Source of the DNA: Bacillota bacterium
GTDB taxonomy: Bacteria; Bacillota; Clostridia; Oscillospirales; Acutalibacteraceae
Direction of reading: 5' to 3'
Length of the DNA: 64,000 nt
Assembly: GCA_021769885.1 (NCBI GenBank)
Contig: JAETSA010000003.1
Span: 87,273 to 151,272 of the forward strand
The notes below the pieces were generated by a model. That model had not been told where the DNA came from and ran no database searches. It worked only from the letters and a program-made list of their open reading frames with translations. Below are positions 16,635 through 26,417 of this stretch, piece after piece; position 1 is the first letter of the stretch; each line of letters begins with the position of its first letter. The position numbers were made by a program, and so were the translations under genes.

Positions 16635-17672
16635 TTATTTTTCCCAATTGGCAAGCTCATCCCGGATATAAGACAGGCTCAAAAGCTTTTCCTTGACCTG
16701 CGCAACGTTCAAAAGCTCTGTATTGTTGGAGTCAAACTCGTGCAAGGGATTGCGCTCCTTGTTGCCGTCTGTAAAGTATTTATCATAGTTTAAGTCGCGA
16801 TTGTCCGCAGGTACACGGTAGAAGTCGCCGAGGTCAATCGCATTGGCGCACTCCTCATTGGTAAGCAGAGCCTCATACATTTTTTCACCGTGGCGGATAC
16901 CGATTACGCGGATTTCCGCTGACGGATTAAAGATTTCCTTGACCGCCTGTGCCAGCACTTCAATCGTGCAGGCAGGCGCCTTCTGCACCAAAATATCGCC
17001 GCTCTTCCCGTTCTCGAAGGCGTAAAGCACCAAGTCCACCGCCTCTTCCAAGGACATCACAAAGCGTGTCATTTGCGGCTCGGTAATGGTAATGGGCTTT
17101 CCGGCGCGGATTTGGTCAATCCACAGCGGTACAACAGAGCCGCGTGAGCAAAGCACGTTTCCGTAACGTGTGCAGCAGATTTTGGTCTTTTCGGGGGAAA
17201 CGGTTCTCGATTTTGCCACGACAACCTTTTCCATCATCGCCTTCGAAGTACCCATTGCATTTACGGGGTATGCCGCTTTGTCCGTAGACAGGCAGATGAC
17301 ACACTTTACGCCCTCTTCAATGGCGGCAGTCAACACATTATCTGTACCGAACACATTGGTTTTCACCGCTTCGAGCGGGAAAAATTCGCAGGACGGCACC
17401 TGCTTTAATGCTGCCGCGTGGAAAATGTAATCCACACCGTGCATCGCATTTTTCACGGATGCCAAATCGCGCACATTGCCGATGTAGAAGCGCAGTTTGT
17501 CCGCCATTTCGGGATATTTCTGCTGAAATTCGTGGCGCATATCGTCCTGTTTTTTCTCATCGCGGGAGAAAATGCGAATCTCGCCGATATCGGTTTTTAA
17601 AAACCGTTTCAGCACGGCATTGCCGAAAGATCCTGTACCGCCGGTGATGAGTAAAACCTTGTCCTTATACAT
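16635..17672 (-). CDS. capE: CapE/FnlA: UDP-GlcNAc inverting 4,6-dehydratase/5-epimerase
   Basis: First enzyme of the UDP-L-FucNAc route, an SDR of the FlaA1/CapE class. Seen: KVLLITGGTGSFGNAVLKRF (cofactor loop), IFSRDEKKQDDMRHEF, FHAAALKQVPSCEFFP, and the active-site strand CLSTDKAAYPVNAMGTSKAMMEK. The catalytic Tyr of ordinary SDRs is Met here (M-x-x-x-K), which is typical for CapE-type members. The sequence TRYGNVLCSRGSVVPLW and the C-terminal GEKMYEALLTNEE are also class features. Followed by capF and capG, so the pathway is complete in this operon. Confidence 0.93.
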   Translation of the reverse strand: MYKDKVLLITGGTGSFGNAVLKRFLKTDIGEIRIFSRDEKKQDDMRHEFQQKYPEMADKLRFYIGNVRDLASVKNAMHGVDYIFHAAALKQVPSCEFFPLEAVKTNVFGTDNVLTAAIEEGVKCVICLSTDKAAYPVNAMGTSKAMMEKVVVAKSRTVSPEKTKICCTRYGNVLCSRGSVVPLWIDQIRAGKPITITEPQMTRFVMSLEEAVDLVLYAFENGKSGDILVQKAPACTIEVLAQAVKEIFNPSAEIRVIGIRHGEKMYEALLTNEECANAIDLGDFYRVPADNRDLNYDKYFTDGNKERNPLHEFDSNNTELLNVAQVKEKLLSLSYIRDELANWEK

Positions 17673-17690
17673 AGAGAACCATCCTTTATA

Positions 17691-19223
17691 TTATTTCTTG
17701 ATTTTTTGCAGTATTTTTTTTGCCGTTCCGAAGAAAAGCTGTTTTTCGTAATTGTTCCAGCCGAAGCAATAAAGCAACACGCCGTACAGCCCGACCATTA
17801 CGACACCGTTGACACCGAAGCGCCAAATTGTGTGCGCCATCGGATTGAAATATTCGAGCAGCAAGCCTGCCGCAAGTGTCACGGCAAACCACGGAGACAG
17901 CTTTAAAAACGACTCCTTAAAGAATTTGCCCATATTGAGCTTTAATACACGCTTGTAAATCACTGCCATTAAAATTGTACGCACCATATATGCGACGAAA
18001 ATAGACGCAGACGCACCGACAGCACCGAAGTATTTCGACAAAACCAACGACAGCACGACGTTGATGCCGCCCATAATCAGGAAAACGTAAGCCTGCAATT
18101 TGACTTTATTTTCCACAATCAGGGTCGTGTTGGCAATCTGCATCGGCAAATAGAAGAAGCTCGGAACAATCAACAGCACCGCACACCAATACGAAAGCGC
18201 GAAGTCCGATTTGCGCCAAACATCCACAATAAACGACTGCCCGAGTGCAATAAAGCCAATCACCAAGAGCCCGATAATCATACACTGTATGCGCCCGATG
18301 CGAATCATCAGCGGCAAAAGCTGTTCGTCACGCTTGCCGTCGTGAATGATTTTGGAGATGCGCGGCATAAACATCCCGTTGATTGCGGTGGCAAAGGTGT
18401 AAACATAGCCTTCAATCGTGGTCGCAAGTCCGAACACCGCCACGCCGACAGAGCCTGTCGCCGATACGGCGGCGATGATGGACGGCGTAATGTTGAAAAT
18501 CAGCCGCTGTGCAAGACTGCCGACCGTTGTCCACATAGAAAATCCGAAAATTTCTTTGAGCAGACCTTTGTCGGAATAGCGGAAATTGATTTTAACCGCT
18601 GTCTTACGGCGGATGACAATCCATTTTAAAAGAATGGTCAAAAGCCCCGAAATCGCATTGACGGTCACCAGCGCATATACGCCTCTGCCGCACAGGAGAG
18701 CAATCACCATAGCGACTACGATGAACAGCTTGTGGAACATATCGCACAGCTTCATTTCCGAGAACCGCTCATATGAGGTTAAAATCCCGTTTAAATTGGT
18801 GAACGGAAACGAGCAGACGCTGAAAAATCCAACGATGATATATAAAACCTTGAAAATTTCCAGCTCGCCGGGGTTCAGTTTTGTGTAAATGGTGTCAATC
18901 AGGAAAAACACCACAACCAGCACCGTGCAAATGATTGCGTCAATCGACAAATACAGCTTATAAACCACGCCCAGGAAATTGTTGACCGCCTGCTGATTTC
19001 CCTCGGCATTGTATTTCGACACGAACCGCGACACCGCCGCGCCCATCCCGAAATCCATTACGAACAAGGTAATGAGGGAATTTGCTAAGGTAAAAAGCCC
19101 GTAGTTGCTTTGCCCGATTTTGGAAATCATCCACGGGGTATACAAAAGCCCCGCAAGCATATTAAAGGCGATGGCTACATAGGAAAACACCGCGCCGAGC
19201 TTGATTTGCTTAGAACTGTTCAA
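17691..19223 (-). CDS. Wzx-type polysaccharide flippase
   Basis: 510-residue integral membrane protein with about 12-14 hydrophobic segments, typical of the PST/MATE-like family that flips undecaprenyl-linked repeat units across the membrane. Characteristic parts: KLGAVFSYVAIAFNMLAGLLYTP (N-terminal segment), FGMGAAVSRFVSKYNAEG, SRI-type loop PRISKIIHDGKRDE and the late MARTILMAVIYKR-like region. The start is a TTG at 19221-19223. It lies between a glycosyltransferase and capE in the operon. Substrate is presumably the repeat unit made by this locus. Confidence 0.85.
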   Translation of the reverse strand: MNSSKQIKLGAVFSYVAIAFNMLAGLLYTPWMISKIGQSNYGLFTLANSLITLFVMDFGMGAAVSRFVSKYNAEGNQQAVNNFLGVVYKLYLSIDAIICTVLVVVFFLIDTIYTKLNPGELEIFKVLYIIVGFFSVCSFPFTNLNGILTSYERFSEMKLCDMFHKLFIVVAMVIALLCGRGVYALVTVNAISGLLTILLKWIVIRRKTAVKINFRYSDKGLLKEIFGFSMWTTVGSLAQRLIFNITPSIIAAVSATGSVGVAVFGLATTIEGYVYTFATAINGMFMPRISKIIHDGKRDEQLLPLMIRIGRIQCMIIGLLVIGFIALGQSFIVDVWRKSDFALSYWCAVLLIVPSFFYLPMQIANTTLIVENKVKLQAYVFLIMGGINVVLSLVLSKYFGAVGASASIFVAYMVRTILMAVIYKRVLKLNMGKFFKESFLKLSPWFAVTLAAGLLLEYFNPMAHTIWRFGVNGVVMVGLYGVLLYCFGWNNYEKQLFFGTAKKILQKIKK

Positions 19224-19234
19224 TCCATTGTTAC

Positions 19235-20215
19235 CTACTTTCTGAAAAGAATGCGCCGCAACACGCGTTTTACACGTCCGTAAAAGCGTTTGAGCGGATG
19301 CGGATAGGCGTATTTTGCATCCACAGCATTGTCATATTTTACATCTGCCATAACAAAGTTTGGATGCTTCAGCGGAATATCAATAGACTCTGTCGGCATA
19401 AAATGCAACATACCTTTTTTCCAAATTCCGTCACAGTCAAACTGTGCATGGGAGGAATAATTTCCTACCCCTATATTCTGAATCAAATTCACTCTAGGAA
19501 CAATAGACAAATAGCTTTGTGTCCTTTTCAGATATCCAAACTGAAAATCCCAATAAGATATTTTTTCTCCCTGCTGAAGCCTTTGCGCCGTTTTCAAGAA
19601 ACGCGCAATCATCGGTTTTCTTGCACGTTTGTACGTAATCTGTTCCATCAATAATCTCTGTATATATTCAGACTGGATTCCGGATACGAAATAATCGTAT
19701 TTATCCCACACTCTCTTCCATGTGCCCCAGCCCCATATAGCTCCTGTTTTTGTAAAGCAATAGCTGTAACCTCCACAGTCCCATTCTTTCATATGATTAA
19801 GACCGCTTACCATACATATACGCTCGTCATTTTTATATCTTTCAAGTAGTTCTGCCATATATGGAAAGAAACTATCGTGCGGTACACAATCGTCCTCCAA
19901 AATAACCAAGCGATCTACGGTTTCAAACGCCCAAGTAATTGCTGACTGTGGGCGCATACCGCAACCCATATTGCTTTCTGAGTAGTTCTTGTATACTTCA
20001 CATTCCCAATCAATATCTTCTGCGATTTTTTTGCATTCTTCTATTCTCTGCGCATCCTCCGGGTGATCTGCACGCGCGCCGTCACAGGCTAAAAACAATT
20101 TGGAAGGACGTGCTTCCTTGACTTTACGAAATACCTCTTTAAACGTGTCCGGTCTTGTAAAAAATATAAGCAATACGGGCAAATCAATTCCCACAGGCTT
20201 TAAATCGTTTGTCAT
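19235..20215 (-). CDS. Glycosyltransferase (GT-A fold, HpIA-like/GT2-like)
   Basis: 326-residue putative glycosyltransferase. It begins with a nucleotide-sugar region (LPVLLIFFTRPDTFKEVF, LFLACDGARAD) and has a metal-binding DXD-like VILEDDCVPHDSFFPYM near residue 105, followed by TGAIWGWGTWKRVWDKYDYF. The pattern of a surprise-free N-terminal Rossmann half and WGWGTWKR is common in capsule-locus transferases that resemble hemolytic protein HlpA. The gene is visibly richer in A+T than its neighbours, including more ATA and AGA-type codons, which suggests separate acquisition. ATG with AAAGGAGATATT upstream. Donor and acceptor sugars unknown. Confidence 0.72.
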   Translation of the reverse strand: MTNDLKPVGIDLPVLLIFFTRPDTFKEVFRKVKEARPSKLFLACDGARADHPEDAQRIEECKKIAEDIDWECEVYKNYSESNMGCGMRPQSAITWAFETVDRLVILEDDCVPHDSFFPYMAELLERYKNDERICMVSGLNHMKEWDCGGYSYCFTKTGAIWGWGTWKRVWDKYDYFVSGIQSEYIQRLLMEQITYKRARKPMIARFLKTAQRLQQGEKISYWDFQFGYLKRTQSYLSIVPRVNLIQNIGVGNYSSHAQFDCDGIWKKGMLHFMPTESIDIPLKHPNFVMADVKYDNAVDAKYAYPHPLKRFYGRVKRVLRRILFRK

Positions 20216-20344
20216 CTTTCAATATCTCCTTTATCTGCGTAATTCTGCATAATAACATCCGAATTTAATTTTTTTGAAAACGTTTGCACGGTTTATTTGC
20301 AAATCACCTTGCCGCCAACCGGCATAAATATACGTCTCGAAACC

Positions 20345-21442
20345 TCAAAGCAGGTGGGATTCCTGCCAAAAGAACACATACTGCGGGTGATTTTGCATCA
20401 TCAAAGCAATCAGTGCACCTTCGCCGAGCAAAGTCACAATCCAACGGAAGCGTTTTTCCAAACACTGCAGCATACTGGGAATAGCAAGCATTAAAAACAA
20501 CGCGTAATACTGCTGTACACGCATCATAGACTGGTCAACCACCGTCAGTGCCGTCAGCGCACCCGCCAGCAATACGGCATTCAGCTCTTTGCCGCGCTTG
20601 GGGTCGGCTGCCTGCACGCGTTTTGCAAATATGACTGCCGCAACCGCCATCAAGGTCATCAGTACCAAATACACATACGGCGTGGATTCATAAACCTCGT
20701 CGCGTTCATACCCGAACATCTGCCCGATGCGTAAAATAAACGGCGCGCCTGCGGTCAAAGTCACCGCCAAGGCTGCGAGTACAGCCGCAACATATTTCCA
20801 ATTCACTTTGATTTTAGACAGGAAATAGAAAAAGGCAAATATAATCGAAGACTTATGTAAAATAAATGCCAATGCCGCAACGATTACAAATTTCACAAAT
20901 TTCTTATCCTGAATCAGCGAATAGCCGATAAACACAATCAGTGCGGTTGCTAAGGTTTGGCGAATACCGGTGACCGCATAAAAACCGGAGAACAGACAGG
21001 AAAACAGAATATAGCTGAACACCGCATCCTGCGAATGCTTGTAGACAAAATACCCAAGTGATATAAACAGAATCGCGGCGACAATCAGCAAATACACCTG
21101 ATAGTTGTCGGTGAAGATGTGCACAAATTTCACAAAAACTGCGTAGCCCGGGTCTTTATATAAGGTGTTTTCGGAAATATCTTCTACAGCCCTTCCCCGA
21201 AAATACACCTCAAAAAACGCATGGAAAACCTTGCTCCAGGAATATGTACCGATGGCATTGAAGCTCCGCCGATAATTGAGTGTGTCCGCGCCGACAGAAA
21301 GCCCGCGCAGACCCGAAATCAGCGTCCACTGAAAAGACGCAACCGTGCAGAATAATGCTTTTTTTCGCTTGTTGGGCTTGTAATAGACTAAAAATGCGCC
21401 CCATAATAAAATCAAGAAAATATTACAGAGATAAACTACCAT
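20345..21442 (-). CDS. EpsG/Wzy-type polysaccharide polymerase
   Basis: 365 residues with about ten hydrophobic segments. The N-terminal part (YKPNKRKKALFCTVAS, then SGLRGLSVGADTLNYRR) is the EpsG-family signature: a short first helix, a basic loop and an R-x-x-x-VG-D-T-x-x-Y motif. Further FYAVTGIRQTLATALIVFIGY is also typical. Such proteins polymerise repeat units outside the membrane. Together with the Wzx-type flippase it indicates a Wzx/Wzy-dependent pathway. No chain-length regulator (Wzz/Wzd) or tyrosine kinase is present in the window. Confidence 0.82.
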   Translation of the reverse strand: MVVYLCNIFLILLWGAFLVYYKPNKRKKALFCTVASFQWTLISGLRGLSVGADTLNYRRSFNAIGTYSWSKVFHAFFEVYFRGRAVEDISENTLYKDPGYAVFVKFVHIFTDNYQVYLLIVAAILFISLGYFVYKHSQDAVFSYILFSCLFSGFYAVTGIRQTLATALIVFIGYSLIQDKKFVKFVIVAALAFILHKSSIIFAFFYFLSKIKVNWKYVAAVLAALAVTLTAGAPFILRIGQMFGYERDEVYESTPYVYLVLMTLMAVAAVIFAKRVQAADPKRGKELNAVLLAGALTALTVVDQSMMRVQQYYALFLMLAIPSMLQCLEKRFRWIVTLLGEGALIALMMQNHPQYVFFWQESHLL

Positions 21443-21483
21443 AATCTATAAAACTCCTGCGTGAAAACCTCGCTTTTAAACGC

Positions 21484-22527
21484 TTAATAGAATCTGCGAA
21501 GCACTTTGACCTTTTCCGAAAGCTTGATAAAGATTGCTGAAAATGCAAGTGTCAAGCCAAAAATCGAGAGGAAATACAAAATTGAATTTGTCACAAAAAC
21601 CGTATCGGACAAATACAAATCAAACAGCGACAGGAAAACCCGCTGGCTTAAAAACAGCAGTAAGCTCAACCGGCGCATCCAAATATACATCTGCGGATGC
21701 GTGCTCGGAAGCTGTACCGTCAATATCCAGCCGAACAGGCACACACTGAGCGGTACTAAAAACAGTTTTGTGTCTACACCGTTTGAGGACCATTTTAAAT
21801 AGCTTTGCACAACGGTTTCCCCTGCCATACATACAAAAAACACCGCGCTGTATAAAAGCATCCGCCGACCGCGAATTTCTTTTTGATATACGGAAAATGC
21901 CGCGCCGAGTGCTACGAACAGGAAGCCAAACAGCAAGCCGTTTTTAATGGAATCGAAAAAGGAGAAATATACCTCGAACACCGTTCGAAGCACGGGGATG
22001 TGCTTCGTCAGCCCGTAATAGGAACTGCCCAAGCACGCAAAACCGTAAAACGGCAATGCAATCAGAATGATTATTTTTAGAGAAAGCTTTTTATGCAACA
22101 AATATACTGCCGCTGACGCAACAATCAAAGCGGGCAAAAACCAAATCGTGCTGTAACTGCCTTCAAAGAAAAACCGCTTAACATACTGCAAAACATCCGT
22201 TACCGTACAGCCGTTTTTCAGCCAATCCCGCAGTACAAACGGAAAATACACGGCAGACCAAAGCAGATACATAGAAATCAAACGCTTGATATATTTTTTA
22301 AAATACGATGATTTTTCCGCCGATTGCAGGGTGTTCAGCTTTGTAAACAGCAAAAACCCGCTTGTCATAAAAAAGAACGGTACGGCTACAACGGTTATAA
22401 TATTTCGGAAACCGAAGTTCAGCACACTGCTGTAGGAAGAAAACGGCGCGGTGTGCAGAATAATAATCAAAATTGCGCAAACAAATTTCGCTGCATCTAA
22501 GGAACGGTACTGCTTACGATTTTCCAT
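21484..22527 (-). CDS. Acyltransferase 3 family O-acetyltransferase
   Basis: 347-residue membrane protein with about ten helices. The acyltransferase-3 N-terminus is clear: KQYRSLDAAKFVCAILIIILHT carries the conserved His, followed by FFFMTSGFLLF and YIKRLISMYLLWSAVYFP. Such enzymes move acetyl or similar groups from cytoplasmic acyl-CoA to sugars of exported glycans. It overlaps the upstream glycosyltransferase gene by 14 bases, which suggests translational coupling. It is one of two acyltransferases in the operon (the other is the hexapeptide protein at 26418), so the repeat unit may carry O-acetyl groups. Confidence 0.87.
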   Translation of the reverse strand: MENRKQYRSLDAAKFVCAILIIILHTAPFSSYSSVLNFGFRNIITVVAVPFFFMTSGFLLFTKLNTLQSAEKSSYFKKYIKRLISMYLLWSAVYFPFVLRDWLKNGCTVTDVLQYVKRFFFEGSYSTIWFLPALIVASAAVYLLHKKLSLKIIILIALPFYGFACLGSSYYGLTKHIPVLRTVFEVYFSFFDSIKNGLLFGFLFVALGAAFSVYQKEIRGRRMLLYSAVFFVCMAGETVVQSYLKWSSNGVDTKLFLVPLSVCLFGWILTVQLPSTHPQMYIWMRRLSLLLFLSQRVFLSLFDLYLSDTVFVTNSILYFLSIFGLTLAFSAIFIKLSEKVKVLRRFY

Positions 22528-23773
22528 AAAGCACCTCTTTATAAACCTCTACCATCTCACGCGGATTGCGGTCGCGGTCGTGACGGGTGTTTGCGAGTGC
22601 GATTGTCTTTTCGGAAAAGCTTTTTGCAAGCGCGTCATCTTCGAAAAGCTCCATAATTCGCAATGCCAATTGCGGATATTCGGGGAAATCATATGTAAAG
22701 CCGTTCACCTTGTCCGTCAGCAAATCCGTCATCCCGCCGCGGTACGCGCAAACAGACGGCGTACCGACCATCATCGCTTCACATAAGGTTGCCGAAGCCC
22801 CCTCAATCGCGGACGGCACCACGCAGACATTGGCAGTGCGCAAATGCGCGGCGACCTCTTCGGGCGGTATTTTGCCTGTAAAGGTCACATTCTTGTCAAG
22901 GTCATGCTCGTGCATCATACGTTCAATATACCGAATGTAACTCGGCGGATTGACAATACGCCCGTTTTGGGCACTGCCGCCGGGCACAAACAAGTGCACA
23001 TCGGGATATTTTTGCTTGACGATTGCCAACGCCTGCATCAAAATATGCAAGCCCTTTAAGGAATACAGTGCCGCGCCTGTCATAATTGTGTGGCGCTGCA
23101 TCGTATCGGGCGACCATTTTTCGCTTTCATAAAATGCGTCGCGCAAATTGTAGTTGCAACGGAAATATTTTAAATCAGGATTCACCGAGAGCATCGTGGA
23201 TTTGTCCCAATCGGTGCGCCCCGTCACATACTTGACGGATTTCAGCACCTTTTCCTCACGCTTTGCATTCATTTTATAAAGCCTTTTATAGAAAAACGGG
23301 ATTTTCAGCTTCAATAAATCGCGCGCAGAGGACATTTTTAAAATCTGCCCAAGCGACAGTCCGCCGTAATATTCCTCGGAAATGCGGCGCAAAATGCCCT
23401 GAATGGTCAGCACGGTCGGAATTTCAGGGCAGGCTTGCAGCATCGCATAGCCCGGCGCGTACTCCGTGCCGTGAATGTGAATCAAATCAGGCTGAAAAAT
23501 CGAAACTGCCTTTTTACAGTCCTCCACGGTTTTCGGATTGTCATACAGCAAACGCTTGCCGCCGCCGGGGAAGAGAAAATGCGTAATACCGTCCGCTTCT
23601 ACCTGCTGAAAGGTATTGCCGCTGTAATAGGTCATCACGCCGAGCTCCACATCCGAGGCTTCCGAAACACCGCGCGCCAAATCCAACAGCCAACCGCCGC
23701 TGGCACTTGAAGCTCTGCCGATTTTCTCCGCCACCGCAGGGAAAACCATATTTACAATCCATAAAACTCTCAT
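22514..23773 (-). CDS. Glycosyltransferase family 4-like
   Basis: 419-residue GT-B fold enzyme. N-terminal acceptor domain: RVLWIVNMVFPAVAEKIG, then LIHIHGTEYAPGYAMLQACP and VLTIQGILRRI. C-terminal donor domain: MTGAALYSLKGLHILMQALA, VHLFVPGGSAQNGRI, NVTFTGKIPPEEVAAHLRTANVCVVPSAIEGASATLCEAM with the conserved E-x-x-x-x-x-x-E arrangement. This is the Glycos_transf_1 module used by retaining GT4 enzymes. Cytoplasmic side of the membrane. Fourth-last transferase of the operon; donor sugar not readable. Confidence 0.88.
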   Translation of the reverse strand: MRVLWIVNMVFPAVAEKIGRASSASGGWLLDLARGVSEASDVELGVMTYYSGNTFQQVEADGITHFLFPGGGKRLLYDNPKTVEDCKKAVSIFQPDLIHIHGTEYAPGYAMLQACPEIPTVLTIQGILRRISEEYYGGLSLGQILKMSSARDLLKLKIPFFYKRLYKMNAKREEKVLKSVKYVTGRTDWDKSTMLSVNPDLKYFRCNYNLRDAFYESEKWSPDTMQRHTIMTGAALYSLKGLHILMQALAIVKQKYPDVHLFVPGGSAQNGRIVNPPSYIRYIERMMHEHDLDKNVTFTGKIPPEEVAAHLRTANVCVVPSAIEGASATLCEAMMVGTPSVCAYRGGMTDLLTDKVNGFTYDFPEYPQLALRIMELFEDDALAKSFSEKTIALANTRHDRDRNPREMVEVYKEVLYGKS

Positions 23774-23870
23774 TGCCTGACCCCTTCAAAGGATTCTGTT
23801 CCTTTTAGTATACGCCATCTTACAAAAAATCGCAAGTGGCAGAACAAACCGCTGTCTATCGGGTAAAACC

Positions 23871-24836
23871 CTATCTTCTGAACATCAATTTCACATAGAT
23901 TTTTTTAAGCAGAACACGGAGCTTGCCGTATAAAACCTGCACGTGAATGCGCAAAATCTGCTTGCTGGATAAAACCTTTGCCGCTTTACCCGCCTGCACG
24001 CATTTCTGCACCGCCGCACGGCAGTCATTCATTGCCGTACGCATCGCGTAAAGATACAAAAGATTGGTACCGTTCTCCGTATCGCACGCCCTGAACATCG
24101 GAATAATCTCTTCACTGCTTTTGAGCGTGTCGTGAATTAAAAGGTCGCGGCGCGTTTTAGAGGTTTGGTTTTTATGCTGACGGTACATCGTGTTGTGCTG
24201 TGCATCGGAAACCAGCGAGAAGCCGTTCGCAAAAAATTTGTACCACATCAATGCGTCCTGATTATAACGCAGGGTTTCGTCAAAGCCGCCGCACTTTTGG
24301 AACGCCGCTTTCGGAATCAGCATACCACAACCGTCCAACGTACCTTTTGTGAGCATTCTTGCGATGACAGCGTGCCCGTCGCAAATTTCCCCCGCCGGAA
24401 AGGTCTGCGGGATTTCCCGAATCGTTTCAGACTGTGCATTGATGAATTTGATGCCTGTAATGGCAATCAAGTCCTCGCGAAAATCAAATTTTTGAAGGAT
24501 TCGGACGGATTCCGCAACCTTTTCGGGCTCGTATTTATCGTCGTGTGACAACCACGAAAAGTATTCACCCGTCATTTTTTCCAGCCCCAAATTGAGTGCC
24601 GAAGAAACACCGCCGTTCTCCTTGCAGTAATATTGGATTTTATCCCCGTAAGACAACACGAGGTTTTCCGTCGCGCCGCCGTCGGTCGAGCCATCGTTGA
24701 CAACGATGATTTCTAAATTTTCATAGGTCTGCCCAAGCGCACTTTCAATTGCCTCACCGACATAGTCCGCACCGTTATATACCGGTACAATCACAGATAC
24801 CTTCGGGCTTTGGGTTGCTGTTTCCTGAATACACAT
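23871..24836 (-). CDS. Glycosyltransferase family 2
   Basis: GT-A fold inverting transferase. Seen: KVSVIVPVYNGADYVGEAIE, ALGQTYENLEIIVVNDGSTDGG, KENGGVSSALNLGLEKMTGEYFSWLSHDDKYEPE (the D-D metal site) and the later CGGFDETLRYNQDALMWYKF. From the ATG at 24834-24836 the protein is about 321 residues; a GTG eight codons earlier is possible but lacks a ribosome site, while AGGCGG lies nine bases before this ATG. No membrane segments beyond a basic C-terminal helix. A 97-base gap with no clear terminator separates it from the next gene. Confidence 0.88.
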   Translation of the reverse strand: MCIQETATQSPKVSVIVPVYNGADYVGEAIESALGQTYENLEIIVVNDGSTDGGATENLVLSYGDKIQYYCKENGGVSSALNLGLEKMTGEYFSWLSHDDKYEPEKVAESVRILQKFDFREDLIAITGIKFINAQSETIREIPQTFPAGEICDGHAVIARMLTKGTLDGCGMLIPKAAFQKCGGFDETLRYNQDALMWYKFFANGFSLVSDAQHNTMYRQHKNQTSKTRRDLLIHDTLKSSEEIIPMFRACDTENGTNLLYLYAMRTAMNDCRAAVQKCVQAGKAAKVLSSKQILRIHVQVLYGKLRVLLKKIYVKLMFRR

Positions 24837-24872
24837 ATTTCTGCACCGCCTTTTCTGCACGTATACAAACGA

Positions 24873-26402
24873 TTAATTTAAAATCACTTTAAAATGCCAT
24901 TGAATACGCGGAATGTAATATTTCACTGCCTCACGGTAATATGCCCTCGGGAATACCGCCGCAATAGACGCTTTTAAATTTCCGCTGTGGCTCGCCTTAA
25001 ATAAAACCAAATCTCCGTTTTTGACATATGCTTTCAGAGCTTTGTTCATATCCTTTTGACTGTCAAAGGTAAACACCGATAAATCCGCGCGCAGACCGTA
25101 ACCCGACAGCGCCTTTTTCAGTTCTTCGCCGCAGGTAAACAATGCAGAAAATTCGGATTGATTGACAATATCTACAATTTCCGTATGCGTAGATGCAGTA
25201 TAATCCCCTGCCTCGGCAACGTCGCCGAGCACTGCGATTCGCCTGCCGTTGATCGGAATCCTGTCTGCGGCCTGTACTGCCGAACGAATCGATTTGGCAA
25301 CCGCATTGTAACAGTCGGCATAGATGACCGTATTGCCCGACCTGTAAATATTCTGCCGAATCCCCGTGGTTCTGTAAGCCTCCAGCCCTCTCTGAATGTG
25401 ATTATACGGCACGCCCGACACGACGCCTGCCGCAAAGGAGAGCAACGCCGTTGTCACATTGTGCTCGGCATACACATTATGCAGCACAACAGGATAGGCG
25501 TTTCCGGTTGCTTTTTCAAGCACGGTAAAATGCAAGCCCTCGTTATCCACAGTGATATCCGACGCGGAAAAGTCCGCTTCCTTACTTTTTACGGAAACAA
25601 ACACAACTTTTCTGTCCTGAATCAAATCGGCTGTGGTATCCTCATCTAAGCTCATAATGCAAACGCCGTCCGGACGCATATACTTTGTAACGGAACGAAA
25701 TTCGTTAAGGATATTTTCTGCACTTCCGTAAAACTCAATATGCGATTTATCAATCGCCGTAAAAACGACAATATCGGGCTTCGCAATCTTGGACATCTGC
25801 GAAATCAGACCCGGCGTATCCTCACTGAGTTCCGCAATATAGTGCTGTGCAGATGTAGGGATATGCTGGCAAATTGAACCGACGCTGTCTAAAATATTGT
25901 CGTTGCCCGCGTCACACAGCGTATGGAAATCCTGCCTGTAGACTGCCTCTATCATCTTTTTGGTTGTGGTTTTGCCGATACTTCCTGCAATGACAGTTGT
26001 TTTGACAGCGGACATATCGCGGTAAATACTGCATAAATCCGCATAGGCAGCCGCCGTGTTTTCCACGAGGATACACGGTACACCGTCAATCGGGTGATCC
26101 GTCACACATACCAACGCACCCTCTGCCATAGCTTGTTTCATCACAGCGTCCGTATCCTCATACAGCTGCACGCAAATGCAGTTTTCGGTGAATCGGTCGC
26201 CGTAGCGACAAACATAGGACACGGTTCTGCCCAATTTGCTTTGCACCGATGTGTCAAAGGCATTTGTATTTAAACCGATTTTTTCACAGAGCTGTTGTAA
26301 GGTGAAAAATGCCGACGGGTTTTTCTTTTGCTTTTTGCGGTAGGCACGATTTCCTAGAGTGTGCGTAACCGATTTTAAAATTTGGCGAACCTTTTGACTC
26401 AT
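24873..26402 (-). CDS. MurF-like Mur ligase family protein within the polysaccharide locus
   Basis: 509-residue ATP-dependent carboxylate-amine ligase. An N-terminal MurF-like domain (SAFFTLQQLCEKIGL, FVTDHP-like VCVTDHPIDGVPCILVENTAAAY) is followed by the P-loop GSIGKTTTK (residues 140-148), the central domain with FTAIDKSHIEFYGSAENIL (His and Asp/Glu as in MurF) and a C-terminal domain with VIYADCYNAVAKSIRSAV and AVLGDVAEAGDYT, as in MurF (DxYNANPxS, LGxMxELG). Real MurF makes UDP-MurNAc-pentapeptide; this copy sits inside an exopolysaccharide operon without other mur genes, so I infer a glycan-modifying role, such as coupling an amino acid to a sugar carboxylate. Confidence 0.72.
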   Translation of the reverse strand: MSQKVRQILKSVTHTLGNRAYRKKQKKNPSAFFTLQQLCEKIGLNTNAFDTSVQSKLGRTVSYVCRYGDRFTENCICVQLYEDTDAVMKQAMAEGALVCVTDHPIDGVPCILVENTAAAYADLCSIYRDMSAVKTTVIAGSIGKTTTKKMIEAVYRQDFHTLCDAGNDNILDSVGSICQHIPTSAQHYIAELSEDTPGLISQMSKIAKPDIVVFTAIDKSHIEFYGSAENILNEFRSVTKYMRPDGVCIMSLDEDTTADLIQDRKVVFVSVKSKEADFSASDITVDNEGLHFTVLEKATGNAYPVVLHNVYAEHNVTTALLSFAAGVVSGVPYNHIQRGLEAYRTTGIRQNIYRSGNTVIYADCYNAVAKSIRSAVQAADRIPINGRRIAVLGDVAEAGDYTASTHTEIVDIVNQSEFSALFTCGEELKKALSGYGLRADLSVFTFDSQKDMNKALKAYVKNGDLVLFKASHSGNLKASIAAVFPRAYYREAVKYYIPRIQWHFKVILN

Positions 26403-26417
26403 AGATAACCTATCTCC

